Source of the DNA: Myxococcales bacterium
GTDB lineage: Bacteria > Myxococcota_A > UBA9042 > UBA3505
Length of the DNA stretch: 38,811 bases
Reading direction: 5' to 3'
NCBI GenBank assembly: GCA_002728755.1
Contig: PBVT01000019.1
Span: 1 to 38,811 of the forward strand
Under the pieces are notes generated by a model. It was not told the DNA's origin. It did no database searches and worked only from the letters and a program-made list of their open reading frames with translations. Made by a program: the position numbers and the translations under genes. Below are positions 31,392 through 38,811 of this stretch, piece by piece (position 1 is the stretch's first letter; each line of letters opens with the position of its first letter).

Positions 31392-34300
31392 CTAGGGACA
31401 ATCGAGCGGGATCGAGACAGTCATAGGAGCGGTCTCGGACGACTGCGCCCGTAGGGTATAAACCACCGCCTTCAACTCATGGGACCCGGACGCCGGGTAG
31501 TACCACTGCACCCGGTAGGGGCTCTTTGAAGTCTGGGCGAAGGGCACATCGTCGAGAAGAAACTCCACCCGCACCACGCGATCGTCTTTGGCAGCCTCGG
31601 CCTCAACCTCCAGGTCTATCGCGTTCCCGCAGCCGAGGTTCCCCCCCTCTCCCGGCGTCAGCCATGCGACCGTCGGGTCGTCGAGAGGTATCGAAAGATC
31701 GGATCCCCGAGCATGGAGAACCCCATAGGTCTCTATCCCCAGCTCCACGAAACGTCGCCAGATCATTCCCGGCCGTTCACCGAAATGTCGTATGAAGGTC
31801 TCGAGCACATCGTAGACATTGAAGTCGTAGACGTTGTCCTCGTATCTGGACGAGGTCGCCCCCGAACCCGCAGCGAAAGATAACTGGTTGCGGTGTACCG
31901 TGTTTTCGACGCCATAATATAAGACGCCTAACCGTTCTCGATACTCGTTCAATATATTGAGACCGTTCCCGAGGCTATCTACCTGAATCTGGTTTTCGTA
32001 CACATCGCAGTGCGTGCTGTTCTGAACCAGGATCCCCGAGCCAAAGAGCCACGCTGCCCTGCTATTATGATTTCCCACGCTGGTGTTTCGTCGGATGGCG
32101 CAATCATAGCTGATCTCGTGCTTGATGCCGTCTCCGTCGTTATAGCTGGTCACATTATCCTCAAACACCACGTGCCTATTGTCGATGTCGGTCCACAGAC
32201 CGTGGCCCAGGTTATCGTGGACGTAGTTGCCACGAATAACGAGGTAGTTGCTGAACGCCGTCTTCGACGCGCCAGCCTCCCAGGATGGCTTATAACCCGC
32301 GTAATTATTCCCGCTGAACTCGTTGCCATCCAAAATACCGTGGTCGCCGGCTCGTCCGCCCATCTGACCATTTTCGTAGATCTTATTATTGCGGAGTATT
32401 GCATACTTTCCAGCGCTCACGCCGTTGCCGTGGTTCCAGCGGATCTGATTTTGCTCGATGACCCAATACAACATGAACTCGCCCGTGGAGTCCGCTTCTC
32501 GAGCGATGATGGCCCCCCGTTGGGCCACAGAGCCAAACTTCTCGATGGTCAGACCTTTAATGGTCACATAGGCGCTACAATCCATATCAGCACCACAGGG
32601 GCCGGGGCTCCCACTGATGGCGTTTCGAAGCACGCTGAGTTCCACCTTCTGATTGGTGGGATCATTGAGAAAGTAGACCGCGGTATCCGCGCCCGCGTAT
32701 TCGATGTAGAAGGTGCCCGGCACCACGTCCTCTTTGTACACCACCCGGGTCAACACCTCGTCGTTGAAGAAAAGATCGTTGCGGTACTTACAGCGATGAC
32801 ACTCCAACGGTCGCTCGGTACACGGGCCACCGCATAGGATGGTGCAGACGCCCTTTTCACCTTCCTCGCAACCCCCCGTTTCCTCGCAGTCCCAAACACA
32901 TCGCTTTGAATTACTGCAGTCAGCATCCGTATCGCAGGGGATACCGCAAATCCCTTCGTCATCTTCCTCACAATCCCCGGTCTGATCGCATTTCTTCAAA
33001 CATAGCTCCGGATCACTGCAGTGATTCTGCGACAGGCAAACGTTATCGGGCGGCAACAGGCAATGTCCCGGATCCTGGCAGGAATAGTTCGTCAGATTGA
33101 GATTCGACCAACGGTACAGCCCATCTTCTACTTCGATGTCGCCAGACTGGGGCTGCACGGCTCCCGACAAGATCGCACCCGGCATCCCAATGAAGCTTTG
33201 GCCCTTTCGCGGATAGATGGTCTTGGACAGACGGTAGACGCCCGGCTCAAAGACGAAGGTGGTTCCCTCTGGGCTATCGGCCACAAGATCCTGCACACTG
33301 CTGAAAGAAACACCTGTGGTGGACATATAATTACCCGGCGACACGACGATGGTGTCTGCGGCCGGAAAGGTCGGTCGTAAGGGAACCTCCGCGACCACTT
33401 CATTCGAAGGGTTCGACTCACGACCCGCGTGGTCCATAGCCGTCACAGAATAGGTGTAGCTCTCGCCCTCCTCCACCGCGGTATCGTAAAAGGCGGTTCG
33501 CATCACCGTGTCTACACGGCGGCCGTCGCGATACACATGATAGCCTCCAAGGGCCTCGTCATCGGTGCTGGGGGTCCAGCCCAGATGTACCATATGGGGC
33601 ACGGTCTCAATCACCTCCAGCTCTTCGGGGACACTGGGGGCTTCCTGATCGGTCGCCTCTGACGCATCATGGACGGACGAGCAGCCTGGATCATCCCCCA
33701 TATCGCTCAGGCCGTTCCCGTCGTTATCGATACCATCATTGCATTGGGTCAGCTGGCTCGCCTGCTCTCTATAGAGCTCGGCCACATCTTCGGCGTTCAA
33801 AACCTCGTCATAGATCCGGGTATCGTCCAGGCTACCCGAAAAGAGTCTCCCAAGAATCAAAGGGCTGTTGCCGTTGCTGGCGTTGTAGGGATACACAATA
33901 CGCCCTGCGTCCAGGACTCCATCGATATAAATCCACAGAGACGTACCTGAAACAACCGCGACGAGATGGTGCCACTCTTCAAGAGGAAAGGTTGCCATCG
34001 CCTTCGCTGCGTAATGACTGGACCATGAGCTCGACAGAGTATTTCCAGCCACCACATATAAACGCGTATTATCGAACCGTATCGCCGAGTTGGTCAGATT
34101 ACTGAAATCGACCAGATAGCCACCCGGCCCCTCTGTGGCCTTGAACCAGGTCGCAACGCTGTAGGTCATACCGACCTCCAGAGACGATGCGTTGGGCACC
34201 GATACTTCCGCTCCGCTGTCGAGCATCAAGGCTCCCCCCAAAACGCCAGGGACCCACGAAGCGCCCTCTTCCGACTGGATCGTTCCATGGTTCTCCGCCG

Positions 34301-35408
34301 GGCTGGAGTCGCCCACCGTAAGACCGGAGGGCTCGTCGAAGGTCCAGTGCGCCACAAGGTTCCGACAACATAGACCACGCGCGCAGTCTGGATCGGTCTC
34401 CGCACAATCTTCACTTGCACAGAAACCGTCCCCGTCTTCGTCAGAACATTCCGCAAACCCCAGGGCATCAAAGAGTACCCCGCCCATGGCTCCACCAGAG
34501 ACCGTAATGATATGTTGTCCCTCCTGTAGATATACGGATCGCAGCTCAAACGGTTCATGGCTATCCGTGAGCCGAAGCCCAAGGACCACCGCCACATCGC
34601 CAATATAGATGTTCAGATGACGCCCTCTTGCTTCCGAACGGGCCAGGATACTCATGCGATACCGACCCGCCGTGGGAACGTAGATCGGATACCGAAGCCA
34701 CTCACCACTTTGCATGGCCACCACAAAGCCCGTTTCAACCGCGTAGATATCTACATCGTCTTCTCGATAGGCGCCGCCGTCGTTTCCGGGGCTGGCGTCA
34801 TGAAAGAAGCTCTCTAATTGCCCGTCTCCGTAGTCTTCGGCCTCGATCACGCCCGGCACCATGCTCCGGGCCACGCAGACGCCGTCCGTGGTCGCCGTTG
34901 GCTCCTCGACCGCATATTCCGACGCAAGGCAAGACGTCCACGCCTGGCAGATCAGACCATCACCAAAATAGCCTTCGTTACAGAGACAGGAAGGAGGCTC
35001 TCCGGAAACCTCCGCGTTGGTACATAGGGCCTGTTCACTACAGCCGCCGTTGTCAGTCATACACTCATCGATATCAGAGCACGAGCAGTCTAGCTCATTG
35101 AGACTAAGGCCCTCCTCACAGGGCGTGCAGGGCGGCCCCGTGTCGGTGACCGCGTCTGTCCCCGTATCGGAGAAGACGTCGGTGGCCGCATCCGAGACGG
35201 TCTCCGTTTCAGCCCCCATATCGGGCGAGATCTCGGCGTCGGCACCCGTGTCGACGGAGACCTCAGCGGCCGTATCAACAAGGACCGTACCATCCTGGCC
35301 TGTGTCCGTGGAGTCCATCGAGGCGTCACTCCCGCTCTCGCCTCCGTCACCCGAACAAGCAACAGTGAGCCATAGCAGGCAACTCCCGATAAGAACGAAC
35401 CGCCGCAT
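31392..35408 (-). CDS. Giant multidomain surface lipoprotein: EGF, CBM6-like, LamG, FN3, right-handed beta-helix, Ig-like
   Basis: A 1338-residue protein; ATG at 35408 with GGAG 6 bases upstream, lipobox TVAC (Cys18), then an Asp/Thr/Gly/Glu linker to about residue 95. Domains in order: EGF-like (DIDECMTDNGGCSEQALC, about 110-150); CBM6-like carbohydrate-binding (VIEAEDYGD ... YVPTAGRYRMSILAR ... FDALGF, about 180-325); MopE-like DEDGDGFCASEDC; LamG/concanavalin-like (LVAHWTFDEPSG ... LGRLFSGSLDDTRIYDE, about 345-550); CNDGIDNDGNGLSD calcium-type loop; fibronectin III (about 595-680); parallel beta-helix (about 690-1200) with repeated NxIxxNxxxGI-type rungs such as NNKIYENGQ and EDNVTSYNDGDGIKHE; and a C-terminal Ig-like domain. 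A Cys-rich block (about 770-875) interrupts the helix. Polysaccharide binding and possible lyase or hydrolase activity are inferred; no catalytic residues were identified. Confidence 0.88.
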   Translation of the reverse strand: MRRFVLIGSCLLWLTVACSGDGGESGSDASMDSTDTGQDGTVLVDTAAEVSVDTGADAEISPDMGAETETVSDAATDVFSDTGTDAVTDTGPPCTPCEEGLSLNELDCSCSDIDECMTDNGGCSEQALCTNAEVSGEPPSCLCNEGYFGDGLICQAWTSCLASEYAVEEPTATTDGVCVARSMVPGVIEAEDYGDGQLESFFHDASPGNDGGAYREDDVDIYAVETGFVVAMQSGEWLRYPIYVPTAGRYRMSILARSEARGRHLNIYIGDVAVVLGLRLTDSHEPFELRSVYLQEGQHIITVSGGAMGGVLFDALGFAECSDEDGDGFCASEDCAETDPDCARGLCCRNLVAHWTFDEPSGLTVGDSSPAENHGTIQSEEGASWVPGVLGGALMLDSGAEVSVPNASSLEVGMTYSVATWFKATEGPGGYLVDFSNLTNSAIRFDNTRLYVVAGNTLSSSWSSHYAAKAMATFPLEEWHHLVAVVSGTSLWIYIDGVLDAGRIVYPYNASNGNSPLILGRLFSGSLDDTRIYDEVLNAEDVAELYREQASQLTQCNDGIDNDGNGLSDMGDDPGCSSVHDASEATDQEAPSVPEELEVIETVPHMVHLGWTPSTDDEALGGYHVYRDGRRVDTVMRTAFYDTAVEEGESYTYSVTAMDHAGRESNPSNEVVAEVPLRPTFPAADTIVVSPGNYMSTTGVSFSSVQDLVADSPEGTTFVFEPGVYRLSKTIYPRKGQSFIGMPGAILSGAVQPQSGDIEVEDGLYRWSNLNLTNYSCQDPGHCLLPPDNVCLSQNHCSDPELCLKKCDQTGDCEEDDEGICGIPCDTDADCSNSKRCVWDCEETGGCEEGEKGVCTILCGGPCTERPLECHRCKYRNDLFFNDEVLTRVVYKEDVVPGTFYIEYAGADTAVYFLNDPTNQKVELSVLRNAISGSPGPCGADMDCSAYVTIKGLTIEKFGSVAQRGAIIAREADSTGEFMLYWVIEQNQIRWNHGNGVSAGKYAILRNNKIYENGQMGGRAGDHGILDGNEFSGNNYAGYKPSWEAGASKTAFSNYLVIRGNYVHDNLGHGLWTDIDNRHVVFEDNVTSYNDGDGIKHEISYDCAIRRNTSVGNHNSRAAWLFGSGILVQNSTHCDVYENQIQVDSLGNGLNILNEYRERLGVLYYGVENTVHRNQLSFAAGSGATSSRYEDNVYDFNVYDVLETFIRHFGERPGMIWRRFVELGIETYGVLHARGSDLSIPLDDPTVAWLTPGEGGNLGCGNAIDLEVEAEAAKDDRVVRVEFLLDDVPFAQTSKSPYRVQWYYPASGSHELKAVVYTLRAQSSETAPMTVSIPLDCP

Positions 35409-35513
35409 TACAATCTCCGAACTCCCATGGGTAAAGGACAGGTGTATATTATTTGTACGAGCTGCGCTTGTATAGAGCCGGACGACGGGTCCGTCGGATG
35501 GGAAGCCCACCAC

Positions 35514-38500
35514 TCAAGGACGGTTATGGAACTCGTACTGTCTTACCTTATAAGAATAGTACAACCGCGCCTCGTCCGATTCGGCGAAGATATTTTCCCC
35601 TGCGCCGTTCTGGCAGTGGGTCCCATTATCAATAATCATGAGTCGGAATGTTGGTGAGCCATCTGTGTCTGGGTTCCATCCCCCTCCGTTGGCGTTGATA
35701 TGGAAGGTGCTGGTTTTACCACAGGAGTTGCTGGAATGCGTCGGATCCCCCCAATGTTTTCTCGTATCATCGGTCGACCGGGTAATCCGCAACTCCAGGT
35801 GCATCTGGTACCCCTGGTATACGCCATCGTTCTGGCAGAACCCACAGCGGCCGCCGGCATTAAAATGGTTGGTGTAGCCATCGATCTCACAGACATCGGG
35901 ATGCCCTGGTGACCAGCTTCCCCACTGCTCATCGGAATCGCCCCCCGATGGTTTCAGGCCGCCATTGGATATAGTCACTTCCCCCGAGTAGACACCCGGC
36001 CCACATTCGAACTTCGGGTTCACCTGCAAGGAACAAACGGTCGATTCAGCCATATGTGTACCGCTAGAGTTCGTAACCGTCGCGCGACATTTGATACGGT
36101 GGCCATCGTCGCTATGGTAGAAGGGGTTGTAGCGGGTCAAGGTGTTGCTGGTCGCACCCGCGATCTCCGAATAGGAGCTCCCGTTGTCGGTACTCAAATA
36201 CCATTGGTAGGTAACCGTACTATTGGTATTGGCGGTGTCTACAGCAGTGACGGAGAAGTTATGGTTATCCCCCGCCGTGGAGGAATGGTTGGCGTTGAGA
36301 TTTGCGGTGAAGGACACCACGGGTACGGCTGGAGGCTCGCATTCCCCACCCGAACATAGATAATCCCCGCCGCACTCGCTGCCATCGGCCACGTGGTTGT
36401 CGATACAATCACCGCCCCCAGTGCAGACGTCTGGAGCCGAACAGACGGTTTCCGAGGGATCTCCACAGCTGGTCCCAGAGAGCGCAAAGCTATCTGCAGG
36501 GCAAGAGCCCGCGTTGCAGAGCTCGGTCACATCACATTCCCCCGTGGCTGCACGACAGACGGTTGTGTCGGGGGCGTGGGTGGGAACACAACCCTCTCCG
36601 TCCCTGGTATAGGCGGTCGTACATATGGTGAGATCCGGACAGGTGTAGAACGTCCCCGCGCAGGTCCCGGCCCCATCGCATTGATCGTTGTTGGTGGTCA
36701 GATCTCCATCGTCACAGGCAAACCCATCGGCCTGATACACATAATCGCAGTTCGTACCGTTCGGAGACGACGATACGATGCAGGCCGACGATTCACAGAG
36801 AATGGTAGACCCAGAACACTCCCCTGCTCCGTCGCATTGGTCGTTGTTGGTGGTCAAATCCCCATCGTCACAGGTGAAACCGGCATCCTGGTAGACATAA
36901 TCGCAGTTCGTACCGTTCGGAGACGACGACGCGATACAGTCCGAGCTATCACATACAAACGAGGTCCCCGCGCACGCCCCATCACCATCGCATTGGTCGG
37001 CGGCTGTGCTCAGATCTCCATCGTCACAGGCGATACCCGCCATCTTATTCTCGACAACACAACCACTCCCATCGGGCGTAGAGCTCTGCTCGCATTGGCT
37101 CGCCTCGCAACTATACGACGTTCCTTCACAGGTGCCGGCTCCATCGCATTGATCGTTGTTGGTGTTCACATCGCCGTCGTCACAGTCATAGCCCTCGACC
37201 CAGTAATCAAAATCACAGTCCGTGCCGTTGGGGGTAGCCGTAGCGATACAACCGGAGGTCTCACAGACAAGTGGAGTCCCCGCGCACGTCCCGGCCCCAT
37301 CGCATTGGTCGCCTGCCGTCGCCAGATCCCCATCATCACAGGATTCTCCCTGGGCCTTATATTCGGTCTCACAGATGGCCCCATTGGGAGTCGAGCTCTC
37401 AATACAATCGTCGACCGGACAATCCATAATCGTCCCGCCACATTCCCCATCGGCGTTACAGACATCGTCTTTGGTGTTGGGGTTCTCGTCGTCACAGGCT
37501 GCCCCCGCCTGGGGAACATTATCACAGCCAAACTCGGTACATTCGTCGGCGGTACAGGGGTTCTCATCGTCGCAAGGGGCGTCGTCATCCATAGCCCCAT
37601 CGCAGTCGTCATCCACGCCATTACAGATCTCGGGCGCCGGCTCGGGCGCATTGCAATCCGCCAACCCATCCGCCGTACAAGCACGCACACCCGTACAAGT
37701 GCCGAACTCGTTGATCACCGAACAGTCGGTCACCAGGCCCATCGAAACCGCATAGTCCGAACACTCACAAGTGCCCGATTCGTGAATGCATTGGTTCGAG
37801 AATCCACCCTGGGCGGTCAAAACCTCTTCGCATATATACCCAAGAGGACATTCCGTATTCTCCTCACAGGGCGCCCCACAGAATCGACCAGCATCGCCAT
37901 AATCTACACAGACATTTTGCACATCATTCGCCGAGCAATCACCGTTATCGATGCACGGTAGACAAAGGTGGGAGGCGTTCGAGACACAGGCGAACAGGGA
38001 GTCGGTGCTACCCGTATCAATCGTGCGACAGCTCCACCCCTGGGAACACTCGTCTACGCACAGTTCGGAGCATACAGAGCCCCCCATATGCAATAGGCAG
38101 ATCCCAGATAGACAATCTCCATTCTCCTGACAGGGATCCAGGAAACAACCGGTACCCGCTTCACAGCCGGAGGTGTCCGGGAGGGCTCCCTCATCGGCGC
38201 CAGCACCGCTCCCGACATCGGTCCCGGCATCGGTCCCGGCATCGGTCTCGACATCGGCCCCGGGATCACTGGTGGTATCCACGCCAACATCAGCCCCCGC
38301 ACCGATGGTCACATCTTCGGAGACATCCGTTCCAGAGCCATCGGGCTGCCCCTCCTGGCAAATACCAGCGATGCAGACCAGCTCCCCATTGCAGGTTTCG
38401 TTCGGGTAACAGGCACCGTTGAGCTCACCCTCGTCGTTGTCGGGTATAGTGCTCCCACACGCACTGAAAAGGGCAAAGGCCAGAACGAGGAATCCGAGGG

Positions 38501-38585
38501 TCCATCCTATTCGAAGTTTCGACGTCGGCACCAGACTCGACAGGGACAGAACATAGGAAGAGTAGGTCTCTTTCTTGGGGAGCAT
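35514..38585 (-). CDS. Giant Cys-rich stalk lipoprotein with 52-residue repeats and a distinct C-terminal head
   Basis: A 1023-residue protein. ATG at 38585 with GAGG 9 bases upstream; the n-region is unusually long (about 25 residues) before the hydrophobic core and lipobox FSAC. A Ser/Asp/Thr/Gly linker is followed by the N-terminal Cys module (about 140-315) shared with the proteins at 17701 and 20777 (CEAGTGCFLDPCQENGDC, CVDECSQGWSC) and by EICNGVDDDCDGAMDD. Residues about 345-660 hold five or more copies of a 52-residue repeat built from CDDGDLTTNNDQCDGAGTC and CxxxxSSSPNGTNCDYVY. An Ig-like domain (YQWYLSTDNGSSYSEI, about 750-850) precedes a unique C-terminal domain (about 855-1023; ECGPGVYSGEVTISNGGLKP, later FRLMIIDNGTHCQNG). 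It is likely a surface stalk with an adhesive or enzymatic head; the function is unknown. Confidence 0.88.
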   Translation of the reverse strand: MLPKKETYSSYVLSLSSLVPTSKLRIGWTLGFLVLAFALFSACGSTIPDNDEGELNGACYPNETCNGELVCIAGICQEGQPDGSGTDVSEDVTIGAGADVGVDTTSDPGADVETDAGTDAGTDVGSGAGADEGALPDTSGCEAGTGCFLDPCQENGDCLSGICLLHMGGSVCSELCVDECSQGWSCRTIDTGSTDSLFACVSNASHLCLPCIDNGDCSANDVQNVCVDYGDAGRFCGAPCEENTECPLGYICEEVLTAQGGFSNQCIHESGTCECSDYAVSMGLVTDCSVINEFGTCTGVRACTADGLADCNAPEPAPEICNGVDDDCDGAMDDDAPCDDENPCTADECTEFGCDNVPQAGAACDDENPNTKDDVCNADGECGGTIMDCPVDDCIESSTPNGAICETEYKAQGESCDDGDLATAGDQCDGAGTCAGTPLVCETSGCIATATPNGTDCDFDYWVEGYDCDDGDVNTNNDQCDGAGTCEGTSYSCEASQCEQSSTPDGSGCVVENKMAGIACDDGDLSTAADQCDGDGACAGTSFVCDSSDCIASSSPNGTNCDYVYQDAGFTCDDGDLTTNNDQCDGAGECSGSTILCESSACIVSSSPNGTNCDYVYQADGFACDDGDLTTNNDQCDGAGTCAGTFYTCPDLTICTTAYTRDGEGCVPTHAPDTTVCRAATGECDVTELCNAGSCPADSFALSGTSCGDPSETVCSAPDVCTGGGDCIDNHVADGSECGGDYLCSGGECEPPAVPVVSFTANLNANHSSTAGDNHNFSVTAVDTANTNSTVTYQWYLSTDNGSSYSEIAGATSNTLTRYNPFYHSDDGHRIKCRATVTNSSGTHMAESTVCSLQVNPKFECGPGVYSGEVTISNGGLKPSGGDSDEQWGSWSPGHPDVCEIDGYTNHFNAGGRCGFCQNDGVYQGYQMHLELRITRSTDDTRKHWGDPTHSSNSCGKTSTFHINANGGGWNPDTDGSPTFRLMIIDNGTHCQNGAGENIFAESDEARLYYSYKVRQYEFHNRP
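36740..36947. repeat. In-phase 156-bp tandem repeats inside the stalk gene
   Basis: The block TAATCGCAGTTCGTACCGTT occurs at 36742 and again at 36898, an offset of 156 bp or exactly 52 codons. It is part of the five-copy protein repeat; the two clearest units are nearly identical at DNA level, indicating recent expansion or homogenisation. Confidence 0.7.
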
Positions 38586-38705
38586 ATTGCAAACCTCATT
38601 GCAGCTTTGACCGGGGTCAAAAGCTCTAGTGGTCGAACGAAAAAGCATAAAGCGTGCCTAATGGTAAACCTTCCTTCGATTCGGCTCAAATCTGTGCCAC
38701 CTCGC

Positions 38706-38780
38706 CACACCAAAGAGCTGTATCAAAAAGCCTGCAAAGGCGGGGCCGATGATGCGTGCAAGGCCTTACAATCTCCCTAA
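38706..38780 (+). pseudogene. Possible remnant of a Sel1-like/Cys-repeat gene
   Basis: A plus-strand frame ending at TAA 38778-38780 reads TKELYQKACKGGADDACKAL before the stop. The spacing A-C-x-G-x(5)-A-C-x-x-L is that of Sel1-like/TPR repeat units (typically YEKACdgGdaeAC). No start or upstream repeats are visible, because the frame would run back over the 5' end of the minus-strand lipoprotein gene. It is probably a 3' remnant, or chance. Confidence 0.3.
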
Positions 38781-38811
38781 GGAAGGCATCCCCAACGATT
38801 CCCAAGCACAA

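Noticed and set aside
36393..37961. Plus-strand open frame of 522 codons
   Set aside because: It lies entirely antisense to the stalk lipoprotein gene. The antisense of the CxDGDxxTxxDxC repeats is free of stops and gives a repetitive Val/Ile/Gly/Arg protein with no ribosome-binding site or recognisable domain.

Overview
The window (38.8 kb, moderate G+C by eye) looks like a chromosomal segment of a delta-proteobacterial-type organism, most likely Myxococcota and perhaps the Bradymonadia. The evidence is about a dozen predicted lipoproteins with Asp/Thr/Gly-rich linkers behind the lipobox, large Cys-rich proteins with MopE-like (EICNGLDDNCDG) and Dictyostelium-type CxDxNxCTxDxC repeats, one myxobacterial-type Cys repeat, and a tmRNA tag ending FALAA. 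The assignment is an inference from protein style, not from a marker tree. The G+C is lower than in classical Myxococcus.

Layout. 1-1340 (-): partial lipoprotein with an exo-rhamnogalacturonan-lyase-like N-terminus, running off the left edge. 1444-3912 (+): two secreted zincin metalloprotease lipoproteins. 3954-5707 (+): membrane-anchored rhodanese, tRNA-Leu(UAA), YceI-like protein and tmRNA (ssrA). 5732-12128 (-): three surface lipoproteins (von Willebrand A domain with Cys-rich parts, a Cys-rich protein, and an Ig-like/PQQ propeller). 12328-12876 (+): small C2-like lipoprotein, separated by a perfect hairpin from a convergent PQQ-propeller protein. 14315-17576 (-): two redox lipoproteins, a heme c/copper monooxygenase fusion and a di-heme RoxA-like cytochrome, with a palindrome-in-promoter between them. 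17701-23701 (-): tandem paralogous giant Cys-rich stalk lipoproteins with ALK-like Gly-rich heads. 23790-24776 (-): SAM methyltransferase.

The housekeeping block follows: secreted unknown and M17 aminopeptidase (+), QueD/PTPS family (-), 2-Cys glutathione peroxidase (+), an archaeal MC1-type chromatin protein (+) with its own strong terminator, RmuC (+), and an outer-membrane-barrel-like protein (+) bracketed by a duplication of the rmuC tail. The right end (31392-38585, -) holds a giant CBM6/LamG/FN3/beta-helix lipoprotein and a third Cys-rich stalk lipoprotein with a different head. A possible Sel1-like gene remnant sits at the edge.

Two things stand out. The first is an MC1-family architectural DNA-binding protein, classically archaeal, in a clearly bacterial context. 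The second is a modular family of three surface lipoproteins that share an N-terminal Cys-rich module and MopE-like motif but carry different disulfide-rich stalks and interchangeable C-terminal heads. No CRISPR array, transposase, integrase, phage gene or rRNA was seen.
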